Shown: positions 1-7,903, counted from the stretch's first letter. The stretch is DNA of 42,861 bases from Bradyrhizobium sp. YR681 (GCF_000282615.1 NZ_AKIY01000298.1:1-42861), one strand, 5' to 3'. Numbers and translations are program-made. Notes: generated from the letters alone by a model not told the origin.

Positions 1-363
1 CGGCAGGCCGGTCGATCCGCCGTCATACTTTTTGTCGACGACGATCCCTTGATCGCGATGTCGACCACGGAAATGCTCGAGGATCTCGGGCATCGCGTGA
101 TCGGCGTCAGCTCGGCGCGCCACGCCCTCGACGTCATCCGAAGCGAGCAGCCGATCGATCTCATGGTCACCGACCACGTCATGCCCGGCATGACCGGGCT
201 CGAACTCGCGGCTGCCTCGCGTCAGTTGCGACCGTCATTGCCGATTCTGCTGGCCACCGGATATGCCGAGCTGCCCGAGGGGTCTCAACTCGATCTGCCG
301 AGGCTGGCCAAGCCCTACCACCAGGATCAGCTCCGCGATCGCCTCGACCAGATGCTTGGCTGA
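1..363 (+). CDS. Response-regulator receiver domain, C-terminal part of a gene cut by the window start
   Basis: The reading frame is open from the first base, so the gene starts outside the window; the internal ATG at 49 would remove the first receiver strand and is not the start. The 120 visible residues form one REC domain: acidic cluster D13-D15 after a hydrophobic strand (VILFV), phosphoacceptor D58 in VTDHVMPG, T86 in LLATGY and the conserved Lys K104 in LAKPY. The protein ends right after the domain, with no output domain. In Rhizobiales such a terminal REC usually closes a hybrid sensor histidine kinase, which is my inference; a lone single-domain regulator is possible if the gene begins just upstream. 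Confidence 0.85.
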   Translation, partial: RQAGRSAVILFVDDDPLIAMSTTEMLEDLGHRVIGVSSARHALDVIRSEQPIDLMVTDHVMPGMTGLELAAASRQLRPSLPILLATGYAELPEGSQLDLPRLAKPYHQDQLRDRLDQMLG

Positions 364-547
364 GTGGCCACGAGAATGACCCGCTGCGAACGTTCCACAT
401 CACCGGCGGTGCCGCACTTGCTGGCAGTGCCTTCACTACGATGTTCGTCGGCTCGAACGGCAGGCTTCCGCCGCCGCGGAAGGGATGCCAGGGCGCGAGC
501 CTCGTCTTGCCCCGAGGTCTCTTGTTCGACGCAGGCATCCTGCCTGT

Positions 548-646
548 TCAAATGCCGTAGAAGATCTTGATCTCCCACAGCATCACGATGATGGCCGTGA
601 TCAACGTGACCGCGGCGACTGCACTTTCCAGGGAAGCGACTCTCAT
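548..646 (-). CDS. Small single-pass membrane protein, 32 residues
   Basis: An ATG at 646-644 opens a 33-codon frame ending in TGA at 550-548. A GGAG Shine-Dalgarno-like element lies about 8 bases upstream of the ATG. The product starts MRVASLES, then has a hydrophobic stretch of about 17 residues (AVAAVTLITAIIVMLW) and a short tail EIKIFYGI, consistent with one transmembrane helix with few charges. It lies in an otherwise gene-poor stretch (364-784) between the receiver gene and the acyl-CoA ligase, and belongs to neither. I do not recognise a family. The good ribosome site and clean hydrophobic helix support it; the short length means chance cannot be excluded. Confidence 0.5.
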   Translation of the reverse strand: MRVASLESAVAAVTLITAIIVMLWEIKIFYGI

Positions 647-740
647 GTCCTACTCCGCTTCCCAGCCCCGTCAGCGGTCTAATTGATTCCCCGATTCGCG
701 GGCAATCGCCTGGCCGGCCCGGGCAGGCACTCCGTCGCGC

Positions 741-782
741 GCTGTGGTGCCGGTGCCACAGCGGCCCCGTAGAATTCCGGGG
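741..782 (-). terminator. Tandem hairpins downstream of the acyl-CoA ligase
   Basis: Two inverted repeats sit directly after the ligase stop codon. CCCCG (765-769) pairs with CGGGG (778-782), and GCTGTGG (741-747) pairs with CCACAGC (756-762). No T-run follows, so this is a likely but not canonical intrinsic terminator. Confidence 0.45.
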
Positions 783-784
783 CT

Positions 785-2347
785 TTACCCCACCATCCGG
801 TCTCGTCCGCTCCAGAAGCCCGCGCGCAGCACCTTCTTGTCGACCTTGCCGACGCCGGTCATCGGCAATTGCTTGACGAACCGGATCTGCTTCGGCGCAT
901 GCGCCGAACCCTTTCGCGTCTTCACCAGGTCGATCAGCTCGTCTGGATCAGGCTTTGCGCCCTCGCGCGGCACGACGATGGCGGTGACGGCTTCGCCCCA
1001 TTTCTCGTCGGCGATGCCGACGACCGCGACCATCGCCACGTCCGCGTGCTGCGACAGCACGTCCTCGATCTCGCGCGGAAAGATGTTGAAGCCGCCGGTG
1101 ACGATCATGTCCTTCTTGCGATCGAGGATGAACATGTAGCCGCGCTCGTCCTTGCGCGCGATGTCGCCGGTGTGGACCCAGCCGTTCTTCAGCGTTTCGG
1201 CGGTGACGTCGGGCCGCTTCCAGTACTCCGCCATCACATGCGGAGCACGCACGCAGATTTCTCCGGCTTCGCCCGTCTTCACCTCCTGGTCGTTGTCGTC
1301 GAGGATCCGCACCTCGCAGGCCGCGATCGGAAAGCCGCAGGACAGGAACAGTTCGGGCGTTCTGGGATCGTGATCCGCCTTGCGCAGCACCGAGATCGGA
1401 TAGCATTCGGTCTGGCCGTAGAGCTGCGAGAACACCGGCCCGATCCGTTCAATGCCCTCGACCAGCCGGCTCGGCGACATCGCGGAGGCGCCATAGAGCA
1501 CCAGCTCGAGCGCGGACAGGTCGGTCCTGCTCAATGCGGGATAGTCGAGCAGCACGTAGATCATGGTCGGCACGAACAGCGTGAAGTTGATGCGCTCGCG
1601 CGCAATCGTCGCCAGCACGGCCTCCGGATCGAAACCCTTCAGCATGTGCACGGTGCCGCCGCGCATCAGCGTCGGCAGCACCTTCGTGCCGGCGACATGG
1701 CTGATCGGCGCGACCGCGAGAAAGCGCGCAGCATCAGGAATTTCGAAGTCGGCGAGGATCGCGGCCGCGGCCCCGGCATTTTCGCGGTGGTAGCGCAGCG
1801 CACCCTTGGATTTGCCGGTCGTGCCGCCGGTGTAGTTCAGCGTGGAGAGATCGTCGGGGCCGGCAAGGCATAGCGGGCTGGCATGGCCTTCGATCTCGAT
1901 CGCCTGCAACAGGTCGATGCCATAGCCGGCCGGCCCCATGGTGAAGACCGCCTTGAGCCAGTCCGCCTGCGCGGCGAGCTCGCCGCCACGATCGCGGAAG
2001 GCGGCCGCATCGACCACCAGCAGCTCGGCCCCGGAATCCTCGAGCTGAAACAGCTGGTCCGCCCGCGATCCCAACGGATGCAGCCAGGTGACGCAGAGCC
2101 GCGACAATTGCGCGGCGACGCCGGCGCACCAGGTGTCGGCGCGGTTCGCGGTGAGGAAGGCAACGCGCGCACCGGGCTGCAATCCCAGCCGTATGAACAC
2201 GGCCTGGATGCGTCCGATCAGGTCGATGGTGCCCTGATAGCTCAGCGATCCCCCGGGCCACGCGAAAGCGGTGCGGTCGGGATAGCGCGACAGTGCCCGC
2301 AGCGCCTGCGCGCAAGTCGGGGACGATGCGTGGAGCGGATCGGACAT
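785..2347 (-). CDS. AMP-dependent acyl-CoA synthetase/ligase
   Basis: This 520-residue protein has the full ANL-superfamily layout, which activates a carboxylic acid with ATP to an acyl-adenylate and transfers it to CoA. Motifs: P-loop YTGGTTGKSKG at 172-182, YGQTE at 310-314 (adenine binding), TGD at 393-395 (ribose binding), the hinge DRKKD near 409-413, and the C-terminal catalytic Lys K501 in GVGKVDKK. There is no signal peptide, so it is cytosolic. The substrate cannot be read from sequence; the set of motifs resembles fatty-acyl or aryl-acid CoA ligases. It diverges from the nitronate monooxygenase across 125 bases, so the two may share a regulatory region. Confidence 0.88.
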   Translation of the reverse strand: MSDPLHASSPTCAQALRALSRYPDRTAFAWPGGSLSYQGTIDLIGRIQAVFIRLGLQPGARVAFLTANRADTWCAGVAAQLSRLCVTWLHPLGSRADQLFQLEDSGAELLVVDAAAFRDRGGELAAQADWLKAVFTMGPAGYGIDLLQAIEIEGHASPLCLAGPDDLSTLNYTGGTTGKSKGALRYHRENAGAAAAILADFEIPDAARFLAVAPISHVAGTKVLPTLMRGGTVHMLKGFDPEAVLATIARERINFTLFVPTMIYVLLDYPALSRTDLSALELVLYGASAMSPSRLVEGIERIGPVFSQLYGQTECYPISVLRKADHDPRTPELFLSCGFPIAACEVRILDDNDQEVKTGEAGEICVRAPHVMAEYWKRPDVTAETLKNGWVHTGDIARKDERGYMFILDRKKDMIVTGGFNIFPREIEDVLSQHADVAMVAVVGIADEKWGEAVTAIVVPREGAKPDPDELIDLVKTRKGSAHAPKQIRFVKQLPMTGVGKVDKKVLRAGFWSGRDRMVG

Positions 2348-2472
2348 ATGTTTCCTCGTTGCTTTCTCATCGGCTTCTGGCGTGCCAATGTTTGCCGTAA
2401 CGCTAGCACAGGGAATGCGGGATGGAATGCCAAAGCCCGCGCGAAGGAGGCGTGCGTGACAGGGAGGTTTGC

Positions 2473-3438
2473 GTGACGTCTGATCGACTGCAACCTTTCT
2501 GCGATCGTCTCACCCTGCCGCTGATCGCCGCGCCGATGTTTCTGGTGTCGGGCGTCGAGCTCATGGTTGCAGCCTGCCGGAGCGGCGTGATCGGCAGCTT
2601 CCCCACCGCGAATTGCCGCAGCACGGAACAGCTCGACGAATGGCTCACCGACATCGACGCGCGGCTGCGGCAGCACGAAGGCCAGACCGGCCGCAAGGCC
2701 GCGCCGCTCTGCCCGAACCTGATCGTGCATCGCTCCAACGTTCGGCTGGAGCAGGATCTCGCCGTGCTGCTGCAGCACAAGCCCGAGATCGTCATCACTT
2801 CGGTCGGCTCGCCCGCACCGGTGCTCAAGCCGCTGCGTGATGCCGGCGCACTAGTGCTGGCGGACGTCGCCTCGATCCGCCACGCCGAACGCGCCGCGGA
2901 AGCGGGGGCCGACGGGCTCGTGCTGCTCACGGCCGGCGCGGGCGGCCAGACCGGCTGGCTCAATCCATTCGCCTTCGTCCGCGCGGTGCGTGCGTTCTAC
3001 GACGGCATCATCGTGCTTGCGGGCGGCATCAGCGACGGCCATGCGCTGCGTGCCGCCGAGATGCTCGGCTGCGATCTCGGCTACATGGGCACGAAGTTCA
3101 TCGCGACACGCGAGAGCATGGCGGATGTCCGTTACAAGCGGATGCTGGTCGAAAGCAGCGCCGACGACATCCTGCTGACCACCGCGTTCACGGGACTTCA
3201 GACCAACATGCTGAAGCCGTCGATCGTGGCCGCGGGCCTCGATCCCGACGACCTGCCGGCGCGCGGGGCGATCGACATCGCTGAGGATATCGACGTCGCC
3301 GCGCGCGAGAACCGGCCAAAGCGCTGGCGCGATATCTGGAGCGGCGGGCACTCGACGTCCGGCGTGACCGATGTGCTGGCAGTCGACGATCTCGTTGCAC
3401 GGACCGTCGCGGAGTACCGCGAGGCAGGGAGGCGGTAG
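2473..3438 (+). CDS. Nitronate monooxygenase family flavoprotein
   Basis: The family uses FMN to oxidise alkyl nitronates (formerly 2-nitropropane dioxygenases). The sequence shows a TIM-barrel start (LPLIAAPMFLVSG), the FMN-phosphate region TAGAGGQTGW and the second glycine-rich loop LAGGISDG followed by GCDLGYMGTKFIAT. I chose the GTG at 2473 because a strong GGGAGG lies 6 bases upstream and the barrel begins soon after; this gives 321 residues. An earlier in-frame ATG at 2422 would add 17 residues of low-quality sequence (Arg/Glu/Cys). The second FMN loop and length suit the family. The true substrate is unknown. Confidence 0.85.
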   Translation: MTSDRLQPFCDRLTLPLIAAPMFLVSGVELMVAACRSGVIGSFPTANCRSTEQLDEWLTDIDARLRQHEGQTGRKAAPLCPNLIVHRSNVRLEQDLAVLLQHKPEIVITSVGSPAPVLKPLRDAGALVLADVASIRHAERAAEAGADGLVLLTAGAGGQTGWLNPFAFVRAVRAFYDGIIVLAGGISDGHALRAAEMLGCDLGYMGTKFIATRESMADVRYKRMLVESSADDILLTTAFTGLQTNMLKPSIVAAGLDPDDLPARGAIDIAEDIDVAARENRPKRWRDIWSGGHSTSGVTDVLAVDDLVARTVAEYREAGRR

Positions 3439-3456
3439 GCGGAATCTACCCCTTCA

Positions 3457-3472
3457 CCCCGTAAGAACGGGG
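3457..3472. repeat. Short palindrome of the CCCCGT/ACGGGG type
   Basis: CCCCGT (3457-3462) and ACGGGG (3467-3472) form a 6-bp stem with an AAGA loop, flanked by TTCA and GGAGAGG-type sequence. It lies 18 bases after the monooxygenase stop. It may act as that gene's terminator. It shares a CCTC/GAGG-flavoured core with palindromes at 7098, 7998 and 13971. Confidence 0.5.
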
Positions 3473-3532
3473 AGGAGAGGAGACGCGCCGCATCGATCAC
3501 AGTTAATCCCGCATGGCTCCGAGGCCCCTCAT

Positions 3533-3548
3533 TTAACGGCAGATTAAC
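3533..3548 (+). promoter_or_regulatory. CtrA-type binding site
   Basis: TTAA (3533-3536), seven bases, then TTAAC (3544-3548) is a perfect match to the alphaproteobacterial CtrA consensus TTAA-N7-TTAAC. It lies 57 bases upstream of the ATG at 3605 and no other gene start is near, so the 82-residue protein is the likely target. Match seen directly; binding is inferred. Confidence 0.6.
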
Positions 3549-3604
3549 CAACGCCCGCCAAGAATCCCCTCACGGCCGCCAATCAGGACCGAGAGGGACA
3601 GGCG

Positions 3605-3853
3605 ATGGATTTCGACTTTCTCAACAGCAAGACAGCCGCGACGCTGGACGAAATCCGCGTCCGCGTGGCCCATGCGCTGGCCCGCCACCCGCTGTGCCGC
3701 AATGTCCGTTTCGACATCCTCAGCGTCCCCCGCACCCGCCGGGGCGGCAACTGGACGGTGACGCTGCAATCGGTCGAGCCGCGCGCGGTCTGGGAGGCCT
3801 CCGAGATCGTTGCGGACATCCAGGATGCCTACGACCTGGCCTCAGCTGCTTGA
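3605..3853 (+). CDS. Hypothetical protein, 82 residues, downstream of a CtrA-type site
   Basis: The protein starts MDFDFLNSK and has an even mix of charged and hydrophobic residues, no signal peptide and no membrane segment. The two halves read as helix-rich (DEIRVRVAHALARHPLCRN), then strand (WTVTLQSVEP), then helix (EASEIVADIQDAYDLASAA), so a small folded cytosolic alpha/beta protein is likely. A GAGAGGGA Shine-Dalgarno-like element lies just before the ATG. I do not recognise a characterised family, although small proteins like this are common in Bradyrhizobium. A perfect CtrA-type site 57 bases upstream suggests cell-cycle linked expression. Confidence 0.75.
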   Translation: MDFDFLNSKTAATLDEIRVRVAHALARHPLCRNVRFDILSVPRTRRGGNWTVTLQSVEPRAVWEASEIVADIQDAYDLASAA

Positions 3854-3986
3854 TTTTACTTGGCTTTTCAGCTGCGTCGCCACAGGCATGGTGATTGTCG
3901 CCGCAAAAGCACACTCAAGCCTTAATTCGTTCCATTTTCCCGGGCACCGTTGACAACATCGTGAACCGGCCCCTTCGGAGAGACGT

Positions 3987-4679
3987 TTGTCCAGAGCCAT
4001 CACCATCGTCGTGCTGACCTGTTTCCTCGTCCTCGGCGCTGCCACCACTGCCATTCTCGGACGCGACAGCGTGCCCAGCGTCTCCCCGGAGATGATCACC
4101 CAGGCCCCGTCGAAACCGCTCGCCACCAACCGCGCCGCCAAGGCCGACCGTCTGGTTCCGACTCTGGCGCTGGCTTCGGCCGCGATCGAGCCGGTCCAGG
4201 TGCCGGCCGACAAGCTGTCGCAGATGCCGGTTCTGACCGAGCCGCTGCGCCAAGCCTTCGCCGCGGCCACGCCGTCCGATTTCCCGATGCCGAAGGCGAA
4301 TGTCAACGAGGCGCCCGCTGCCGCGGAGGCTCCGGCCAAGCCAAAGGTCACGGCCAAGCCGCAGCCGCAGAAAAACTATTCGCTGCTGTCCGACGTGCAG
4401 ATCGCGGGCATCAGGGATCGCCTGAAGCTGTCATCGTCGCAGGAATATTACTGGCCTGAGGTCGAAACCGCTCTGCGCAACGTCGTCCGCAAGATCTCGG
4501 CCAACAAGCTCTCCAATCCCAATGCGCCGGGCGTGCCGATCGACCCGAATTGCGACGAGGTCCAGCAGCTGAAGTCGGCGGCGATGCCGTTGCTGTTCCA
4601 GCTGCGTGAGGACCAGAAGGAAGAAGTGCGCAAGCTCGCCCGCATCATCGGGTTGGAAAAGGTCGCGCAGCAGATCTGA
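3987..4679 (+). CDS. Hypothetical exported or membrane-anchored protein with a C-terminal helical domain
   Basis: The TTG at 3987 is chosen because GGAGAG lies 4-8 bases upstream and because it leads straight into a hydrophobic segment (ITIVVLTCFLVLGAATTAI) that acts as signal peptide or anchor. The frame at 3961 (GTG) is different. Residues about 25-130 are Ala/Pro-rich and low complexity. The C-terminal 100 residues begin LLSDVQIAGIRDRLKL and contain a helical repeat (YWPEVETALRNVVRK) reminiscent of LTXXQ/Spy-type periplasmic helices, a resemblance only. A Cys sits in IDPNCDEVQQ. Function unknown. The next gene follows after about 90 bases and has its own promoter. Confidence 0.72.
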   Translation: MSRAITIVVLTCFLVLGAATTAILGRDSVPSVSPEMITQAPSKPLATNRAAKADRLVPTLALASAAIEPVQVPADKLSQMPVLTEPLRQAFAAATPSDFPMPKANVNEAPAAAEAPAKPKVTAKPQPQKNYSLLSDVQIAGIRDRLKLSSSQEYYWPEVETALRNVVRKISANKLSNPNAPGVPIDPNCDEVQQLKSAAMPLLFQLREDQKEEVRKLARIIGLEKVAQQI

Positions 4680-4718
4680 TGCGTGGTTCCCGAGCACGCT
4701 AGGGAACCGCAGATATCA

Positions 4719-4744
4719 GGAACATCCGGCAATCCTCAGGCGTT
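4719..4744 (+). promoter_or_regulatory. Sigma EcfG-type promoter before the 222-residue protein
   Basis: GGAAC (4719-4723), a 17-base spacer (4724-4740) and CGTT (4741-4744) match the alphaproteobacterial general-stress promoter (GGAAC-N16/17-CGTT) exactly. The start codon of the next gene lies 27 bases further, suggesting a short leader. Seen as sequence; activity is inferred. Confidence 0.65.
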
Positions 4745-4770
4745 GCCCGCCCCAAACAGGGAGCGGATCA

Positions 4771-5439
4771 ATGCGCGCCTCGACAGCCTATTTCGTCGGT
4801 GCCGGAACCATCGTCGCGGCCATCGCCATTGGTCTTGGCGGCGGCATCGTCGCCGGCAACATCATGAATCCGATCGCGGCCAAGCACGGGCCGGATACCA
4901 GCAAGATGGCGCAGCGCGCCGAAGCCGCCGCCACACCGGCGACCACGAATGCGCCGTCCGAGCGCGTGCAATATCTCACCGGCTCGCAAACCTTCGGCGC
5001 GATGATCGCCGCGCCTGCGCAGGCGCAGGGCGAGGCAAAGCCCGACGCTCAGAGCACGCAGGCGAACGCTGAACCGCCAGCCCCGCAGCCATCGCAAGCG
5101 GCCGCGGTCGAGCCGCCGAAACAGGCGCCGCCTCCTGCGCCAGTCGCCAAACCAGCCGAGCAGCAGGCTGCGACAGAGCCATCCTCCTCACCTGACAACG
5201 CCTATGCCAAGGCGAGGAGTTCCGACGTGAAGCGTGCCGCGTCCGAACGGCGCCGGATCGATCGCCGCGAGCATTGGGCCGACCGTCGCCGCTACGATCC
5301 CCGCGAGCAACGCGGCACGCGCAACCACACCGATTGGGACGACGTTGCGCGTAACGTCCGCGAAGATTCCGAGTCTCGGGATGTTGCCAGCCGTCCGCGC
5401 GGCGCGCGGATCATGTTGTTCGGACCTGACGACGACTAG
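4771..5439 (+). CDS. Hypothetical exported or membrane-anchored Ala/Pro-rich protein, likely general-stress regulated
   Basis: The ATG at 4771 is preferred over upstream in-frame codons because the first residues then form a signal or anchor helix (FVGAGTIVAAIAIGLGGGIV at about 8-27) and AGGGAG lies 7 bases upstream; upstream residues look like Arg/Ser-rich noise. Length is 222 residues. After the anchor comes an Ala/Pro/Gln-rich disordered segment (about 35-150), then a highly basic C-terminus with many Arg (RRRIDRREHWADRRR). That pattern suits a periplasmic or membrane-tethered protein that contacts an acidic surface, which is speculative. It sits behind a perfect EcfG-type promoter. No family recognised. 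It converges on the GMC oxidoreductase with 3 bases between stops. Confidence 0.75.
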   Translation: MRASTAYFVGAGTIVAAIAIGLGGGIVAGNIMNPIAAKHGPDTSKMAQRAEAAATPATTNAPSERVQYLTGSQTFGAMIAAPAQAQGEAKPDAQSTQANAEPPAPQPSQAAAVEPPKQAPPPAPVAKPAEQQAATEPSSSPDNAYAKARSSDVKRAASERRRIDRREHWADRRRYDPREQRGTRNHTDWDDVARNVREDSESRDVASRPRGARIMLFGPDDD

Positions 5440-5442
5440 CCC

Positions 5443-7023
5443 TTAGCCAAGGATCGCGGCGGCGGCACATTCCGCAATCAGGATTGTCGGCGTTTGGATG
5501 TTGCCTGAGATCATGACCGGGATCACCGAGGCGTCGGCGACGTGCAGGCCGTCGACGCCGCGCACCTGCAACCGCTGCGGATCAACGACGGCGAGGTCGT
5601 CTGTACCCATCCGGCAGGTCGCGGCGGCGTGATAGAGCGTGGTGCAGTGTCCCCGAATATAATCGGCGATCTCGGCATCGCTGTTCGCTTCCGCGCTCGG
5701 CGTGACCTCGCCCTCGATCATCTCCTTCAGCGGCGATTGCGCGGCGATGCGGCGGTTGATGCGCACGCCCTCGATCATGGTCGCGATGTCGTCCCCGCCT
5801 GTATCGGATATGAAATAGCCGGGGTCGATCGCGGGATGCTCGATCGGGTCGGCGGAACGCAGCGTGATCCGGCCGCGGTTGTTCGGCCGCTGCAATGTCG
5901 CATGCAGGGTGATGCCGGATTTCGACGACAGGAAGCGGACGTAGTCGCGATGCGGGCTGATCGCGCCGTAAAGCTGCAGGTCCGGTTCGACGTCCGGGCG
6001 GCTCCTCACATGCGCGCCGGCGGCGACCCAGGGCGAGCTGCGCGGACCGCTGCGGCTGGTTTCCCACTCGGCAAGGCTCGCGGCCAGGCTCTCCTCCGTC
6101 CAGGCGCCGACGCCGATCTTCTCCCTGGTATAAAAGGTGATGGGAATGTTGATGTGATCCTGGAGATCCCTGCCGACGCCCGGCAGGTCGTGCACGACGT
6201 CCACGCCGACCGCCCTCAATTCGTCAGCTGGTCCGACCCCTGAAAGCAGCAGCTGCTGCGCCGAGCCGATGGCGCCGGAGGCGAGCACGACTTCGCTGGT
6301 GGCAAAGGCGCTCTTCGGCTGCCCGTTCTCGAGATATTCGACGCCGATCGCACGGCCGCGCTCGATGATGACGCGGGTGACGCGCACGCCCGTCTTCAGC
6401 GTGAGGTTGGCGCGCGTCAGCGCCGGGCGCAGATAGGCCTTGCCGGTGCCGAAGCGCTCGCCATCCCTGATCACGAACTGGAAGAAGCCCGCGCCTTCCT
6501 GGGTGGTGCCGTTGAAATCGGGATTGTGCGGAAGCCCCGCCGCCTGTGCCGCCTCCAGCCATTTCAATTCGTTCGGGTCGACATGGGGGACGTCGGCGAC
6601 GTGCAGCGGGCCGCTGCTCCCGTGCAGGGGATCGTCGATGAAGCGCGCATTGTTCTCGAAGGCGATGAATTTCGGCAGCACGTCGCGCCAGGCCCAGCCT
6701 GCGCAGCCCGCCCTCTCCCAGCCGTCGTAGTCGGAAGGAAGGCCGCGGATATAGATCATGGCGTTCATCGCGCCGGAGCCGCCGACCATCTTGCCGCGCG
6801 GCCAGAAGATGCGCCGGCCGCGGCAGCCGGCTTGCGGCTCGGTGTAATAGCCCCAGTCGACCGACGTGTTGAACATGGTCGGCCAATCCGAGGGAATGTC
6901 GGATGCGAGCGGCGCGGCCCGGCCCGCTTCCAGCACCAGCACCTTGCGGTGCGGATCGGCCGACAGCCGGTTGGCCAGGACGCAGCCGGCCGAGCCGGCG
7001 CCGACGATGATCGTGTCGTACAT
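5443..7023 (-). CDS. GMC-family FAD-dependent oxidoreductase (choline/alcohol dehydrogenase-like)
   Basis: The 526-residue protein shows the GMC layout: N-terminal FAD-binding GAGSAGCVLANRL at 8-20, the GMC signature PRGKMVGGSGAMNAMIY, the second signature GSAQQLLLSGVGP, the catalytic His in LYHAAATCRMG and the Asn in ISGNIQTPT near the C-terminus. These enzymes oxidise alcohols with FAD; the substrate is not readable, though BetA-like choline and alcohol dehydrogenases are closest in form. The ATG at 7023 is chosen because it begins directly with the FAD strand (MYDTIIVGAGS) and has a GGAG about 9 bases upstream; longer frames upstream run through the 7098-7140 palindrome. No signal peptide. 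Confidence 0.9.
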   Translation of the reverse strand: MYDTIIVGAGSAGCVLANRLSADPHRKVLVLEAGRAAPLASDIPSDWPTMFNTSVDWGYYTEPQAGCRGRRIFWPRGKMVGGSGAMNAMIYIRGLPSDYDGWERAGCAGWAWRDVLPKFIAFENNARFIDDPLHGSSGPLHVADVPHVDPNELKWLEAAQAAGLPHNPDFNGTTQEGAGFFQFVIRDGERFGTGKAYLRPALTRANLTLKTGVRVTRVIIERGRAIGVEYLENGQPKSAFATSEVVLASGAIGSAQQLLLSGVGPADELRAVGVDVVHDLPGVGRDLQDHINIPITFYTREKIGVGAWTEESLAASLAEWETSRSGPRSSPWVAAGAHVRSRPDVEPDLQLYGAISPHRDYVRFLSSKSGITLHATLQRPNNRGRITLRSADPIEHPAIDPGYFISDTGGDDIATMIEGVRINRRIAAQSPLKEMIEGEVTPSAEANSDAEIADYIRGHCTTLYHAAATCRMGTDDLAVVDPQRLQVRGVDGLHVADASVIPVMISGNIQTPTILIAECAAAAILG

Positions 7024-7097
7024 TGAGGAGCACTCCGCCGAGAAATTTACGCAGCGGATTGCTTGCAAGATCTGTGCTTTTGGAATGGTCGTCCGTT

Positions 7098-7140
7098 GCT
7101 TCACCCTCTCCCGGAGGGGGCCTCCAGGAGAGCGTGAAGC
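7098..7140. repeat. 43-base near-perfect inverted repeat
   Basis: GCTTCAC (7098-7104) and GTGAAGC (7134-7140) form the outer arms, continued by CCTCTCC against GGAGAG with one mismatch, and an inner GGAGG/CCTCC pair. It lies upstream of the GMC gene (start 7023) and just past the end of the Cys-rich gene (stop near 7151). It could serve as that gene's terminator. Its CCTCTCC/GGAGAGG core recurs at 7998 and 13971, so it may be one copy of a dispersed palindromic repeat. Confidence 0.6.
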
Positions 7141-7150
7141 ATGTGCCAGC

Positions 7151-7375
7151 TCAGCCGCCGTGCGACTCCACGACCTTGCGGCAGGCGTCCGAGAGTTTTG
7201 ACTTGTTCTCACGCAGGCAGGCGTTCATCTGCGGCGGCTTGCCCACATGCTCGGCGCAGAATTTGCTGGCGTCGCCGCGGCAGGCCATCTGTTCCTGCAG
7301 CGTCGGACCGGATTGCGCTGCGGCGGGCAGGACGGTGGCGGCGAGCAGCAGCGCGGCAAGAACCGAAATCTTCAT
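7151..7375 (-). CDS. Small secreted Cys-rich protein
   Basis: The ATG at 7375 gives a 74-residue protein with a classic signal peptide (MKISVLAALLLAATVLPAAA, cleavage after AQ). GAGGTG lies 6 bases upstream of this ATG. The mature part has four Cys (CRGDASKFC, MNACLREN, SDACRK), in the pattern of the Cys-rich repeat (C-x6-C...C-x10-C) also found in Golgi-type Cys-rich repeat proteins (PF00839-like). Such short periplasmic proteins are common in Bradyrhizobium; function unknown. It may be a small disulfide-bonded periplasmic protein. Confidence 0.75.
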   Translation of the reverse strand: MKISVLAALLLAATVLPAAAQSGPTLQEQMACRGDASKFCAEHVGKPPQMNACLRENKSKLSDACRKVVESHGG

Positions 7376-7456
7376 AAAGCACCTCTTTGGGAATGTCGGT
7401 GGTCCCGTTCGGGATCGAGCAGGCCGGACCATCTCGCAAAGGCCCGGTGCCGGTCC

Positions 7457-7474
7457 ATGCCATGTTCATGGCAT
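7457..7474. promoter_or_regulatory. Perfect 8+8 bp inverted repeat between divergent small secreted genes
   Basis: ATGCCATG-TT-CATGGCAT is a perfect palindrome with a two-base spacer. The right half TTCATGGCAT (7465-7474) recurs at 7508-7517, 43 bases on. The region 7376-7612 lies between divergent genes at 7375 (minus) and 7613 (plus). An operator for an unknown dimeric regulator is a reasonable guess. Confidence 0.4.
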
Positions 7475-7612
7475 CGGCTCGTACTGTCGGGACGCTGCAC
7501 CCCCATCTTCATGGCATGTATCCACGCGCCGTCTTTTGCCATTCACAGCTGCACGTCGGCTGCGAAACCCGGTGATTGCATCGGGCCGCCGAACGGGAAG
7601 CAGGAGAGCAAG

Positions 7613-7903
7613 ATGTCGAAAAAAGCGGGAGCGCTGAGCGCCGGGCTGACGATCATGGTGCTGGCAGGTGCGGCGATGGTGTCGCTGGGCACGAGCCCGG
7701 CGCAGGCGGTGGTTTATTGCAAGACGGTCGGCGTGCCCAAGGGCTGCGTGGTGCGGCCGACCGCGGCAGTGGTGGTTGCGCCGGGAGCGCCGGTCGCAGC
7801 GGCCGCGGTCGCCACGCCTGGCGTCGGTGCGTCCGGCGTCGGCGTGCGCGCGGGCACGCCGATGAATCGCGGCGGTCCGGTCAATCGCGTCGGCGTGCGC
7901 TGA
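7613..7903 (+). CDS. Small secreted protein, Ala/Val/Gly-rich
   Basis: The ATG at 7613 is preferred because AGGAGAG lies about 6 bases upstream and it leads into a signal peptide (MSKKAGALSAGLTIMVLAGA, cleavage near AQA). Length 96 residues. The mature part begins VVYCKTVGVPKGC with two Cys, then is repetitive (VVVAPGAPVAAAAV, GVGASGVGVRAGT). This family of small, low-complexity exported proteins is frequent in Bradyrhizobium; no function known. A strong hairpin with a short T-run follows at 7998. Confidence 0.72.
   Translation: MSKKAGALSAGLTIMVLAGAAMVSLGTSPAQAVVYCKTVGVPKGCVVRPTAAVVVAPGAPVAAAAVATPGVGASGVGVRAGTPMNRGGPVNRVGVR

Noticed and set aside
7387..7575. A 62-codon plus-strand frame between divergent genes
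   Set aside because: No ribosome site, low-quality composition, and it overlaps the inverted-repeat region.
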